The position numbers and the translations under genes were made by a program. From positions 1-24,532 of the forward strand of contig JADGJG010000309.1 in the NCBI GenBank assembly GCA_027596195.1: a DNA stretch of 24,532 nt. Reading direction: 5' to 3'. This stretch comes from Podochytrium sp. JEL0797. Its lineage: Eukaryota > Chytridiomycota > Chytridiomycetes > Chytridiales > Chytriomycetaceae. The notes beneath the pieces were generated by a model. The model made no database searches and was not told the origin of the DNA. It saw only the letters and a program-made list of their open reading frames with translations. Of this stretch, positions 1 to 9,557 are shown one piece after another; position 1 is the stretch's first letter; every line of letters begins with the position of its first letter.

Positions 1-735
1 CGGTAGAGGCGGGCAGGTGAGGGACTGGAAGGCCGCGTGATGGGTGGGTGTGATTTCCGGGGAGTAGATGGACTTGCGAGACCATTTGGGGAGTTTGAGG
101 GACTCGTTGATGCCGCGTTCCTTGTCGGACCACATCGCGTCGTAAGGCAGAGACTTGCCAATGAAGTCGCCGAAATCGTCAGTGGTTGCGCTGGGGCGGA
201 CTTTGGCGTCGAGTTGAGCGAGTGGGGGCAGCGTGGTGAGAGATGAATGAGAAATAAAAAGGTTGCGCTCCGCGTCGTTGAAAGAAAGCAGTGAATCTGA
301 CTCAGCCAGCGGGCTAAGTGGAGGGTCGGAGACCTCGCTTGTGATGTCACAGAGCTCATTTCGTTGAACAAAAAGGTAAGGAGCAGCGGAACCTTTATTA
401 CTTTCACCGAACTCGAAACCAAGGGAAGCCAAAAACTCGTCCGTAGACACTTGAGGGGAAGCAACTGGCGACACGCGAGGGGGTGGGGAAACCGGAAGGA
501 TGGGGAGTTGGTTGGGTATTATTGGCGCCACAACCACCGCGTTAGGGAAACCCCTGTGACGCGGCTCCCTCGCCCGTGACGCGTCTTTCGGGGTGAGCGT
601 CCCAGGCAGAATGGTGTTGGAGCTCCGGAGGATTCTTCTTGGCGCAGACAATGCAGCAGTGGACATACGGGCACTTGGCGGCAGAGTTTCTGCAGGTGCC
701 GGTCTGGAAGCGATAGCAGATGTTCTTGCCGTCTT
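1..735 (-). CDS. Retroelement ORF2 (partial, 3' end outside window)
   Basis: The minus strand stays open from just after a TGA at 738-736 to base 1, at least 245 codons. The frame is one nucleotide ahead of ORF1 and overlaps its last 194 bases. The first ATG is at 666-664 (MSTAALSAPRR). The visible part is Pro/Ser rich, then contains DDFGDFIGKSLPYDAMWSDK and, a little later, LKLPKWSRKSIYSPEITP, which look like ordered protein. I do not recognise a domain. By position it should be the N-terminal part of a pol-like polyprotein, made either by +1 frameshifting from ORF1 or by its own start. It could also be a non-functional open frame; the normal amino-acid composition and lack of stops over 735 bases argue against that. 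Confidence 0.5.
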
Positions 736-2284
736 TCACAGTGCAGTCGACGAGCTTGTATCCAACGGAACGATAGTTCTTGGACTTGCTGCGCTCGGTG
801 GAGGCTTGCGTGTCGGCCGCTGGGGGGTGGTTGGGGGTGTCGTCGACGCGAGGTGCTGGGGGCTTGATCGCTTGCACTGGGGCGGCGAATCTGGACCTGA
901 TCGACTGGCTATGGAATTCGCTCATGCCGGAGGAGGCAGCGACTCCGGTGAAGCGCAAGAAAATCTCGTCCTTCTTGCCGCAACGGGAGGAAAAGCGAAC
1001 GAAAGAACCGTCGGGGCAAGAGTTGCAGTATTCGATCCAAGTAGAGTGGGCCTCGTAGAAGGAGACGAAGGAGACGTGCGGGTTGGAGGAGGCAAATTGG
1101 CTGATGAACGACGTGTAGACAGCCAGCTCCTTGGCGCGAAAAAGAACCCCATCCACCATGTAGATGAGATTCATACAGTCGACGAGTCTCGCCCAGGCGC
1201 GATGGAAATCTGGCCACGAGTTGATCAGAAAGCGGCGCGTCTTGGAAAAGAACTCGGTCATGATGGCGTCTTTTCCGGGGAACGCCGAGAACGGCTTGGC
1301 AAGGAATGGGTCCGTATATGTGCGGGCGTCGAGGAATGGCTCGAGGAAATCCGACATGCGACGGATGACCAGGTAAACTTGCAGCGAGTTTGAGAAACTG
1401 TTCGTGAAATTCGCGATCAGCGGCAGATTCGACGTTCCGTAGAAGGATTGGATCGCGATTGCGGCAGTGTTGAAGCGGCTCCACGCGTGGAAAACGTGGT
1501 CCATGTCGCTGTTGAAGCGAGCCTGGTCTTCGACGGGCGGTTTCGCGAGCGTGACAAACTCCTCGGTGTTCGCGTCGTCCCCTCGCTTCGTCACCAATGG
1601 GAGGATGAAATCGCGGGTTGCGTAAAACGATTGGCCCATTGTAGCATCGGAGGGGGTTTCGGTGGTAACTGAGGTGGCAGCGTAGAGCGCTGGACTAGTG
1701 TATTTCCAGCCGAAACGGTCGACCCACGAAGGCTTCCCGCCGAGACGGTCTTCGATCGAAGGCTTCCCTCCGAGTCGGTCTTCGATTGAAGGACGCGAGG
1801 TTGGGGAGGCCGGCACATGGCGGGGGAATGGGGTGGCGGGTTCGCTTGCGGATTTACGAATGACAAACGGGTTGCTTTTCGACGCGGAGAACAATCTCGC
1901 GGAAGCGGGGATCTTCGAGGGGCGTTTCGAGAGAGACGGTTCGAAATCTGAAGGGTCCAAAGGGTCGACGGATTCGTCTGAGTCACTAGTGGCGTCAAGC
2001 TTGTTAGGGTCGACGTTGTTAAACTCGACCCTTTGCTTCTTGGCGGTTGAGGGGGCTTGAGAAGGCTTGGCGGAACGCTTGACGGGACGCTTCTCCTTGA
2101 TGAGCTCGCGGAGGTCCTCGACGTCCCTGCTCGACTTGCTCGAATCGCCTAGGCGATGAGGGACTGAGCGGGAGCGCATGGTTTTGCGGGGCTTGACAGC
2201 AGGCGTTTTCGCAAACGAGGCGGAAGTGGGGGTTGCCTTGGCTTTAGCTCTCACTTGGGAACGGGTGGTGCGACGGGAGGACAT
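542..2284 (-). CDS. Gag-like retroelement ORF1 protein with CCCH zinc knuckle
   Basis: This is a 580-residue open frame. The start is the ATG at 2284-2282 (MSSRRTTRSQ); the frame is open further upstream but has no earlier ATG. Order of regions: a basic N-terminus rich in Ser, Arg and Lys (about 1-190) with an acidic patch (SDSDESVDPLDPSDFEP); a short tandem repeat of SIEDRLGGKP (about 170-195); a globular central region rich in Phe and Trp (about 230-450), of the kind seen in capsid-like domains; a low-complexity linker; and a C-terminal zinc motif CYRFQTGTCRNSAAKCPYVH (C-x7-C-x6-C-x3-H) followed by CCIVCAKK and a His-rich segment. Such knuckles bind the element RNA in gag proteins. No catalytic domain is present. 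A host CCCH protein is less likely because of the overlapping second frame. Confidence 0.6.
   Translation of the reverse strand: MSSRRTTRSQVRAKAKATPTSASFAKTPAVKPRKTMRSRSVPHRLGDSSKSSRDVEDLRELIKEKRPVKRSAKPSQAPSTAKKQRVEFNNVDPNKLDATSDSDESVDPLDPSDFEPSLSKRPSKIPASARLFSASKSNPFVIRKSASEPATPFPRHVPASPTSRPSIEDRLGGKPSIEDRLGGKPSWVDRFGWKYTSPALYAATSVTTETPSDATMGQSFYATRDFILPLVTKRGDDANTEEFVTLAKPPVEDQARFNSDMDHVFHAWSRFNTAAIAIQSFYGTSNLPLIANFTNSFSNSLQVYLVIRRMSDFLEPFLDARTYTDPFLAKPFSAFPGKDAIMTEFFSKTRRFLINSWPDFHRAWARLVDCMNLIYMVDGVLFRAKELAVYTSFISQFASSNPHVSFVSFYEAHSTWIEYCNSCPDGSFVRFSSRCGKKDEIFLRFTGVAASSGMSEFHSQSIRSRFAAPVQAIKPPAPRVDDTPNHPPAADTQASTERSKSKNYRSVGYKLVDCTVKDGKNICYRFQTGTCRNSAAKCPYVHCCIVCAKKNPPELQHHSAWDAHPERRVTGEGAASQGFP
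1728..1787 (-). repeat. 30-bp tandem repeat inside gag-like ORF1
   Basis: Two adjacent 30-bp units (1728-1757 and 1758-1787) differ at a few bases, with partial degenerate units on both sides. They encode SIEDRLGGKP repeated, then the variant SWVDRFGWK. The period is a multiple of three, so the reading frame is kept. This is an in-frame minisatellite in the linker of the gag-like protein. Confidence 0.8.
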
Positions 2285-3117
2285 GTCTCTTTTTGGGAGA
2301 GGAGGAGTGCCAAGGTCTTGTGTTTTTTTTGCAGAAACGCGAGCTTGACTCACGAGGAATTTTCCGGCTTGCCGTGCCCAGTCCGACAAGAAAGGGGCGA
2401 GTGCGCGCCCTCCACCTGGCTCCACCCGCTGCGCAACTCACCCAGCATATTGTCATGCTTCCAATATACATGGGAAACCAAAATCGCAGTGGCCCACAGG
2501 CCTCTGCAATTTTTTCTGAAACCGATATCGCGCAGATAGAAACAGACTGTAGAAGTTGAGAGCGAATCCGAACGCGCTTTTTTGACTGCGTCGGTTTTTT
2601 GAGGGTCAAATTTCGTGAAGGTGGGGAAAGCTGGCTTTCCATTCGTTGAGGACAATGGACAATCGGATTTACAGATTTACAAAAGTGGAGCAAGAAATTA
2701 GATGCGAGTATGTTCGCTTAACTCCTTCAATTTCCTTCTTTTTTTGGGTGTTGAGTCTGGATTATAATTCCGCCGTTGGTTACGGCTGTTCATGCAAGGC
2801 TGGGTCGCGTGAGAATGGTTTATTTTCAAAAGTAAACGTATGCAAAGGCCAATCAAAGATGACCCGCATCGTCCGCATGTTCTGGGTCAATTTTTGTGAG
2901 AGTTGCACGCGAAACAGTCGAAAATGAGCACACAGCACGCTTGAACCCCCCATCAACACAATTCCCTTCGTCCTCCTGCCAGTTAAAGACCATCAACGAA
3001 TATACCGAAGGCTTATTGAAGCACCGAGCCGCCCCAGTGGGAACGCTTGCAACAGGTAACTTCCTTTTTCGGCAGTAGGAGAAAGTGCTCAGAGCATGAT
3101 CCCCACATCAGCAACGA
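2285..3117. other. Intergenic stretch, no supported gene
   Basis: This 830-base stretch lies upstream of the retroelement ORF1 and downstream of zinc-finger pseudogene A (both minus strand). Open frames here are short or lack good starts and resemble no family known to me. The part next to 2284 may be the 5' leader or a terminal repeat of the retroelement, but no second copy is visible in the window. Confidence 0.4.
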
Positions 3118-3894
3118 TTAGGCAGGCTTTGGGTGCATTTTCGCAATATGATTTTTGAGCGTCGCTTTCCAAACCGTCGAAAGCGAACACTCAGAACACG
3201 TGAACACCCCATTAACCGGTTTGTTTTCATTTTTTTTGTGTTTTCTGAGATAGCCTTCCTTGGTCGTGGAAAACTCACACAATCTGCACGCGAAACGCGT
3301 TTCCACAGGCTGATGAACGCGTTGAATGGGTTTCTTGTGAGTCAGTTGATGCAAATGGATCTCTTCGCGCGTTGCGGCAGAAAACTCGCATTCAGAGCAA
3401 CGGGGAAAGGGAGCGAAGTATGTATGCTGACGCTTGTGCTTCTTGAGTTTGAAATTAGTGGCTGCACTGCAGAAGCTGCAGATGTACGCCTTCTCTCCGG
3501 GATGGATGCGTTCATGATTCTGAAGGCCATATGAGGTTGTGCAAGAGTACTCGCAAAAGCGGCAGCTGAACGGCTTTTCCCCAGTGTGAATTAATTCGTT
3601 CGTGGATGGCGGGCGAGAGCATTCTTGTGGGAGTAGGAATACTCACAGAAACTGCATTCATAACGTTTCTCGAGGGAATGAGCGCGTTCGTGACTTTGGA
3701 GGTCTTGCGGGGTTGTGTAAGGATACTCGCAAATACTGAAGTTGAATTGCGGTGTATTCTCGGGCTGTGGTGTTCCAAAGAGGCTTCACTCCCGCATGAA
3801 TACGCTCGTGGACCTGAAGGCTCTGCTGGGAGGCGGCCACGTAGCCACAATAGCCGCAGGGGATTTGGACGGTGGCTGTCTCGTTTGACAGCAT
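3118..3894 (-). pseudogene. C2H2 zinc-finger gene A, frame-disrupted
   Basis: The reading starts at ATG 3894 (MLSNETATVQIPCGYCGYVA) and gives one good finger (CGYCGYVAASQQSLQVHERIH). The frame then breaks near 3786-3750. Fingers resume one frame over (ICEYPYTTPQDLQSHERAH, then CSFCEYSYSHKNALARH) and break again near 3610-3590, where two short insertions meet a TAA. The last part is open again (CRFCEYSCTTSYGLQNHERIH onward) and ends at 3118 after HIAKMHPKPA. About seven fingers can be traced. The terminal ones, such as CRLCEFSTTKEGYLRKH, diverge from the HTGEKPF type of the other loci. The first break could hide a 25-base GT-AG segment, too short for an intron by the standard of this window. 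It was a nuclear DNA-binding protein; now probably non-coding unless the breaks are assembly errors. Confidence 0.65.
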
Positions 3895-3919
3895 CTTTTA
3901 TTTACTGTCAAAAATTCGA

Positions 3920-4010
3920 CCCATCCGTTCCGCGATTCCCGTTGTTCCCTCTCGCCTTCAATCGCAAATGTTGGCTCATACTAAGAGCTTCAAAAAGAAA
4001 GAAGTAAAAT
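3920..4010 (-). repeat. Degenerate segment resembling the 3' end and flank of gene M at 17.4-17.75 kb
   Basis: Around 3925-3960 the text (ccatccg..cgcgattcccgt, then a block like ccctctcgccttcaatcg) resembles the coding 3' end of the membrane-protein gene at 17705-17757. The stretch ttcaatcg...atgttggct at about 3958-3980 also occurs at about 17500-17520. The match is short and imperfect and was found by eye. It lies between zinc-finger pseudogene A and the TRM8 tail copies. Confidence 0.35.
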
Positions 4011-4057
4011 AGATAGCATCGGAAAGACGAGGAAGGGGGATTCACCCCCTAACTTCT

Positions 4058-4461
4058 CCCATCAACGGCGGGAATCCTTGCCTCGCATCTACGCGAGTCG
4101 CAGCAATTCACTCAATCGTATCGTCTTCGCACCTGCGTGCGCAGGCTTATTCGTAAAAGGAAAAACGCAGGTTTGTATTCTGATACCAAAAGATTCTTTA
4201 CTCGTCCAGCAAGAAAAATCATCCCCGCCTTGTCTGATTCAGACAAATCCCCGCCATCGGCTTCGGCTTCGGCTTCCGCTTCATTGTCACCACCTTCTTC
4301 CCCTTCTACTTCAGCCATCAACGGTGGGAACCCTTACCACTCTTCCACGCGAGTCACAGCGATTTTCTCAAGCGTATCGCCTTCGCATCTGAGAGCGCAG
4401 GCATGCGCTGATTCGTAAAAGAAAATACGCGGTTTTGCATTTATCAAAATAATCACTTGGA
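4058..4461 (-). repeat. Two tandem degenerate copies of the TRM8 3' end
   Basis: The sequence catcaacgg(c/t)ggga, part of the last TRM8 exon, occurs at 4060, 4316 and 4522 (the last is the gene itself), spaced 256 and 206 bases. The copies also share the acidic-tail codons (the 4262-4316 copy reads as an EAEAEAEA-type tail on the minus strand). Unlike the gene, the copies share with each other a further block ending in ttcgtaaaag(g)aaa (near 4151 and 4412). They have stops and no start, so they are relics. Either the 3' end was duplicated in tandem or small elements inserted here carrying copies of the gene end. Confidence 0.75.
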
Positions 4462-5511
<1,050 letters not shown>

Positions 5512-5701
5512 CTCTGTTTTTGGCCAACGAAAAAAATCAAAAATCGTTTGATAGCGAACTTCGCGGTTTGGGAGGCCCCGGAGACGGGAATATCCTTAAA
5601 TGCCTTGTAGAGGGTGCATACAATATCATCGCTGATTTTTTAAATACAAGTATCGGCCTCGTTCGGGAGTCGACGAAACAATCCGTGGATTCACTCAAGT
5701 A

Positions 5702-6375
5702 TTATCTCTTCTTTTTTAATGACTTAATAATAAAAATCACAGCTTTAAGGGATTTAGCGGATCTCTTGAATGACCTTTCCCTAGATGAATTCGTTCCCGT
5801 TTTGCGTACTGGAATACTTGCAGAAGCTGCATTTGAATGGTCTTTCACCCGTGTGAATTCGTTCAATTGTTTTGAGACTCTGTTATTGAGTGGAGGAAAA
5901 CTCGCAGAAGCTGCACTCAAATGGCTTCTCTCCAGTATGAATCCGTTCATGTGTGGTAAAATGAGTAAGAATACTCGCAGAAGTTGCACTCGAACGGTTT
6001 TTCTCCCGAGTGAATCCGTTCATGTCTGGTCAGGTTGCCTCGGTTGCCGGAGGAATACTCGCACGAGCCACACTTGAATGGTTTTTCTCCCTTGTGAATC
6101 CATTCGTGTTAGGTGAGATCTTGTCGGAGGGCGGTGGAATGCTCGCAGTGAGAGCATTTGAATCGCTTCTTGACTGTCGTTTCGGTGTGGGTTGCAGCTG
6201 CTAAATTTGTATTTGCGAGCGGGGGGGCTGGACAAGAGTTGCCGCCGGGAACGATTCCGGTACGCTGTCGGAAGAGTCGCTTCTGCGGAAGTTGCGATGT
6301 ATCGTCCGACGAGGGGCGTTTGGTGGCCAATGGTGCTTGGTTCTTTTCGAGGCACCACTCGATGAACTTGGTCAT
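5702..6375 (-). pseudogene. C2H2 zinc-finger gene B with TRM8-like N-terminus, disrupted
   Basis: An ATG at 6375 opens MTKFIEWCLEKNQAPLATKR, continuing PSSDDTSQLPQKRLFRQR, a segment that matches TRM8 exon 1 at protein and DNA level. A low-complexity linker leads to finger 1 (CSHCEHSTALRQDLT), where an in-frame TAA at about 6110 replaces a residue before the first His. The frame then continues through CGSCEYSSGNRGNLTRHERIH and CNFCEYSYS. A small deletion near 5945 shifts the frame, and two further fingers (CSFCEFSSTQ and CSFCKYSSTQN) carry more stops. About five finger units are recognisable. The several independent lesions make a sequencing artefact unlikely, though a short product of the N-terminal part alone (6375-6109, 88 codons) could still be made. 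Confidence 0.75.
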
Positions 6376-6943
6376 TAGTTAGTGGTCTTTGTGAGAAATG
6401 TCGTCTAAAGGCGGTGACTCAAATACACAAGTCAATACTTTGGGGGTAGGTTGTTGGCGTGCTGGCGGGAGATTTCACCGCCACATGATGCGCATACTTG
6501 GTGGATGCACGCGTCGTTGAGAATCCAGACGATAATCAGACGCGTGGTGCCGCGGGACAGTTTAAAACACCAGATTTAATGATCGAGTGTCGCGCGGTCT
6601 TTGAGATTTTAAAAAACGACCTTTGTGGTGATCACCTAATCCGGAAGAGCACAAGAATAGTTCTCATCGATTATTTTCTCGTCAATGCGCCGGCTTGTCG
6701 GCAAAGCTGCCAAAATTTTATATGTCGGGTGTGCGTGTCTTCTTCATTGCATCGGGAACTTCTCGTTATTTTCGGCAGATTTGCGGGACATATAATTTGC
6801 TTGTAAATCAATTCAAATCAAAAAAAAGGCCAACAAAAGTTCTAAAGAACATAATTACAAGGTTCAATCGCGTCAGAAAATCAATTCAAATCCAAAAAAG
6901 GAATATAAAAAGACGTGGACACACAACAAAACAACAACCTTCA
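6376..6943 (+). promoter_or_regulatory. Upstream region of the reductase gene with direct repeat and TATA-like box
   Basis: This 568-base region separates zinc-finger B (minus) from the reductase (plus). About 25 bases around aatcaattcaaatc followed by an A-run occur twice, at about 6805-6829 and 6878-6902. A TATA-like string tataaaa lies at 6904-6910, about 35 bases before the ATG. The rest shows no gene. Confidence 0.45.
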
Positions 6944-8011
6944 ATGACCAACATCAAAGCCATTGTTATCAAAGCTGCCGGAGACGCACAAATCGATTCG
7001 GTCCCCGCGCCGTCCCTTCGCGATGACTACATCCTCGTGCGGCCGAAAGCCGTTGCCATCAACCCCACCGACTGGAAACACGTCGACTACCTCGCCTCCG
7101 CGGGCGCACGCGTCGGGTGTGACTTTGCCGGGATCGTGACTGAAGTTGGATCCAAAGTAACCACCGGTCTCCAAAAGGGCGACCGCGTGTGGGGGTTCGC
7201 GCACGGCTCGAACGCTATCAACCACGAAGACGGCGCGTTTGCCGAAACCATCACGGCCAAAGGCGACATTGCGAGCAAGATTCCGGACAACTTGTCGTTT
7301 GAGGAAGCTTCCTCGCTTGGTGTGGGTGTGTTTACGGTGGGACAGGGGTTGTACCAGTCGCTCGGGTTGCCGATGCCTTCGGCCACGGATTCCGCGGCAG
7401 CAGCCAACAGCAAGACCCAAGTGTTGATTTACGGCGGGTCCACGGCAACCGGTGCGCTTGCGATCCAGTTCGCGAAACTGTCGGGTTTACACGTCATCAC
7501 GACCGCGTCGCCGCGCAACTTTGAATACATCAAGTCGCTTGGGGCCGACAAAGTCTTCGATTACAATTCGCCCAATGTCGCTGCTGAAATCCGCGCTTAT
7601 TCCAACAACGGCATCCACCACGTGTTTGACTGTTTCTCGGAGGGAATCTCGATCCCCATCTGCGCGGGGGCCATGTCCACGGAGGGTGGTGTGTACAGCA
7701 ACCTGCTGGGTGTTGACGCGTCTCTTCTGACCGCCATCAACGTAAAAATTGTGGTCAAGAGCACACTTGGATACACCATCATGGGTGAGATGTTTACGTT
7801 TGGTCCAGCCACGATCCCCGCGGCTCCCGCCGACTTTGAGTTTGCCAAGACGTTTGCGGTGCTGAGTAACGCGTTGTTGGCGCAGGGAAAGGTTAAGGTG
7901 CATACTATTTCTGTGAACGAGACGGGGGATGGGTTGGCTGGGGTGTTGAAGGGGATGCAGTTTATGCGGGAGGGAAAAGTGAGTGGCAAGAAGTTGGTGT
8001 ACACTTTGTAA
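6944..8011 (+). CDS. TOXD/enoyl-reductase-like medium-chain dehydrogenase/reductase
   Basis: An intronless frame of 355 residues (MTNIKAIVIKAAGDAQIDSV start) has the medium-chain dehydrogenase/reductase fold: an N-terminal GroES-like catalytic domain (about 1-150), then a Rossmann domain with the nucleotide-binding stretch VLIYGGSTATGALAIQFAKL (about 163-182) and the downstream SLGADKVFDYNSP. Typical pieces are PKAVAINPTDWKHVDY, GCDFAGIVTEVG and GDRVWGF. The pattern of INPTDWK and YGGSTATG with no structural-zinc cysteine cluster matches the fungal zinc-independent NADPH-dependent reductases related to TOXD and trans-acting enoyl reductases. The frame is open upstream to 6695, but the ATG at 6944 follows a TATA-like box and begins the conserved domain. 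The substrate is unknown and no polyketide synthase is nearby. It is a single-domain protein, probably cytosolic. Confidence 0.9.
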   Translation: MTNIKAIVIKAAGDAQIDSVPAPSLRDDYILVRPKAVAINPTDWKHVDYLASAGARVGCDFAGIVTEVGSKVTTGLQKGDRVWGFAHGSNAINHEDGAFAETITAKGDIASKIPDNLSFEEASSLGVGVFTVGQGLYQSLGLPMPSATDSAAAANSKTQVLIYGGSTATGALAIQFAKLSGLHVITTASPRNFEYIKSLGADKVFDYNSPNVAAEIRAYSNNGIHHVFDCFSEGISIPICAGAMSTEGGVYSNLLGVDASLLTAINVKIVVKSTLGYTIMGEMFTFGPATIPAAPADFEFAKTFAVLSNALLAQGKVKVHTISVNETGDGLAGVLKGMQFMREGKVSGKKLVYTL

Positions 8012-8014
8012 AGG

Positions 8015-8020
8015 AATAAA
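8015..8020 (+). terminator. AATAAA polyadenylation signal of the reductase gene
   Basis: A canonical AATAAA begins four bases after the TAA stop of the reductase and is followed by an AT-rich stretch (tttatatata). Confidence 0.6.
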
Positions 8021-8048
8021 GTAATAACGATTTATATATACATGGATT

Positions 8049-8412
8049 CATTTTCGCCGTAATCGCGGCAAATTTGGATTGGCTGCATGAGTGGCGGGGT
8101 CGCCTTGATGCGAGCTTGAGTACCTCGTATTCCTTTCATGGATCATGCGAGTTGAGTTTGCCTTGTTGTGCGCACGAGAAATCACAGGAGCTGCACTGGA
8201 ACGGTTCCACTGTGGGTTTGTTCATGCATGATAAGGCCGGTGGCCGGCGCGAACAGGACACGCGTACTGACCTTAGCAGATTAGGCGCGAAACACGCATT
8301 GGGAATTACCGATATTGTCGCCCTTGTAAATTCGTTTGTGCTTTTGAAGATTGAACCGGCACGTGGCGGTAATCACACTGAGCACATTTCCATGCCTTCT
8401 TGCCCGCGCTAG
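8049..8412 (-). pseudogene. C2H2 zinc-finger relic, paralogue of the intact gene at 14450-15100
   Basis: Base-level similarity to the intact finger gene D is clear in two blocks. 8050-8090 matches 14490-14530 (both read cgtaatcgcg on the plus strand and cover the C-terminal FDAITAKI region). 8180-8250 and 8330-8400 match the middle and first fingers. On the minus strand, pieces such as CRFNLQKHKRI and GLIMHEQTHSG are readable but lie in different frames, with stops between and two fingers missing. It is a decayed, internally deleted copy. It begins right after the reductase 3' end, in convergent orientation. Confidence 0.7.
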
Positions 8413-8435
8413 TGGTGGTTGTGAATGGAGTTGCA

Positions 8436-9314
8436 TCAAAATAATTCTTTATTTATTATTGCTTCTTGAACACAGCCACTTTGGATTGTCACCAATCTCA
8501 AGGAACATGCATTACAGTTGTTCTTGCGCGTGAATCCGTTCATGTCTGGTGACTTTGGATTTCTGGGTGCAGGAATGCTCGCAGAAACTGCACTTGAATG
8601 GCTTTTCTCCTGTGTGAGTTGGTTCATGACTGGTGAGGGTACCTCGTTCGGTGCAGGAATACTCGCAGAAGCTACAGTCGAACGGTTTTTCTCCGGTTTG
8701 AATCCGCTCGTGCACGGTGATATGAGTTCGGTGGGTGGCGGAATAATCGGAGAAGCTGTACTTGAATGGATTTCTCCCGAGTGAATCCGTTCATGTATGA
8801 CAAGATTAGTTTTCTGGGCAGAGGAATATTCGCATACGCTGCACTTGAATGGTTTTTCTCCAGTGTGGATTCGTTCATATGCAGTGAGATTATGTCGAAG
8901 GGCGCAGGAATACTCGCAGAAGCTGCACTTGAGTGGCTTTTCTCCCGTGTGAATCTGTTCATGTGTGACAAGAGCGGATCGGTGGGTGGAGCAATACTCG
9001 CAATCGTTGCACTTGAATGGTCTTTCTCCCGTGTGAATCCGTTCATGTCTACTGAGATGATCCCGACGGGCAGACGAATACTCGCAGTGAGAGCACTTGA
9101 ATCGCTTCTCGACTCGGTGTGCTGTAGCTGAGCGTTTGGGAGCAAACGAGGGGGTTGAGCCAAGTTCGTGAGTAGCAGTGTCGATTCCAGACCGCTGCCG
9201 GAGGAGCCGCTTCTGGGGAAGTTGTGGTGGGTCGTTGATGAGTGGCGTTCGAGACTCGTTTTCAAAAGGAGAAATCGAAAACGTGACCGAAACGTGACCC
9301 GGGGATTCACGCAA
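8436..9314 (-). pseudogene. C2H2 zinc-finger gene C: TRM8-like N-terminus, four framed fingers, then a frameshift
   Basis: The open frame contains PPQLPQKRLLRQRSGID near its start, a degenerate relative of TRM8 exon 1, then a linker and four KRAB-ZNF-like fingers with HTGEKPF linkers: CSHCEYSSARRDHLSRHERIH, CNDCEYCSTHRSALVTHEQIH, CSFCEYSCALRHNLTAYERIH (first His changed to Tyr) and CSVCEYSSAQKTNLVIHERIH. A one-base deletion near 8775 throws the next three fingers out of frame. In the other frame (to a TAA at 8512) they read as a damaged finger without its cysteines, then CSFCEYSCTERGTLTSHE and CSFCEHSCTQKSKVTRHERIH. The open frame has no ATG before the fingers; a TAG lies just upstream of 9314, so a start would need an upstream exon. 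It would be a DNA-binding protein if expressed. Probably a recent pseudogene, or a gene with one sequence error and an unseen first exon. Confidence 0.6.
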
Positions 9315-9557
9315 GTTCGTAAGCTACAAGGGAGGAAGACTCCACTGTTCTACTTAATCAACGGGCGGGAATATTCTCGATTTTGACAGCCCAATAGTTC
9401 ACATTATTCCACATCTCTTTGTGAAGGCATATTTCTGCTTCTGGAATCAGATATGGGGGAAAATAGATGCATCTGGTAGGTTTTCAATGAAAACAGCATC
9501 CGCCAAACCAGATTTCCACCAGATTTCTCGAGTCATTCAAAAAATCCCATTTGAAGA

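Larger units (their letters stand above)
1..2284 (-). mobile_element. 5' part of a retroelement (gag-like ORF1 plus overlapping ORF2), truncated by window edge
   Basis: Two overlapping long reading frames on the minus strand have the layout of a retroelement: a basic, low-complexity gag-like protein ending in a CCCH/CCHC-like zinc knuckle, then a second open frame one nucleotide ahead that starts inside the first. No reverse transcriptase or integrase lies inside the window, so the class (DIRS-like, LTR or LINE) cannot be fixed. The knuckle followed by a C-x2-C and a His-rich stretch resembles gag-like ORFs of fungal and animal DIRS-type elements, from memory of the family. No terminal repeat could be identified between 2285 and 3117. 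Confidence 0.55.

Noticed and set aside
593..1393. Plus-strand open frame of 266 codons
   Set aside because: It lies antisense to the gag-like ORF1, whose composition, zinc knuckle and Kozak-placed ATG are far better; the plus frame has no recognisable domain.
2244..2693. Minus-strand 149-codon frame upstream of ORF1
   Set aside because: It overlaps the start of the gag-like ORF in another frame, has no family likeness and mixed low-complexity content.
3743..3790. A 25-base intron (GT...AG) in finger gene A
   Set aside because: All supported introns here are 47 nt or longer, and the second lesion in the same gene has no splice explanation.
8518..9131. Plus-strand frames with repeating ILAEAALEWLF and SRVNPFM peptides
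   Set aside because: These are the antisense reading of the repeated zinc-finger linkers; the periodicity comes from the finger repeats on the minus strand.
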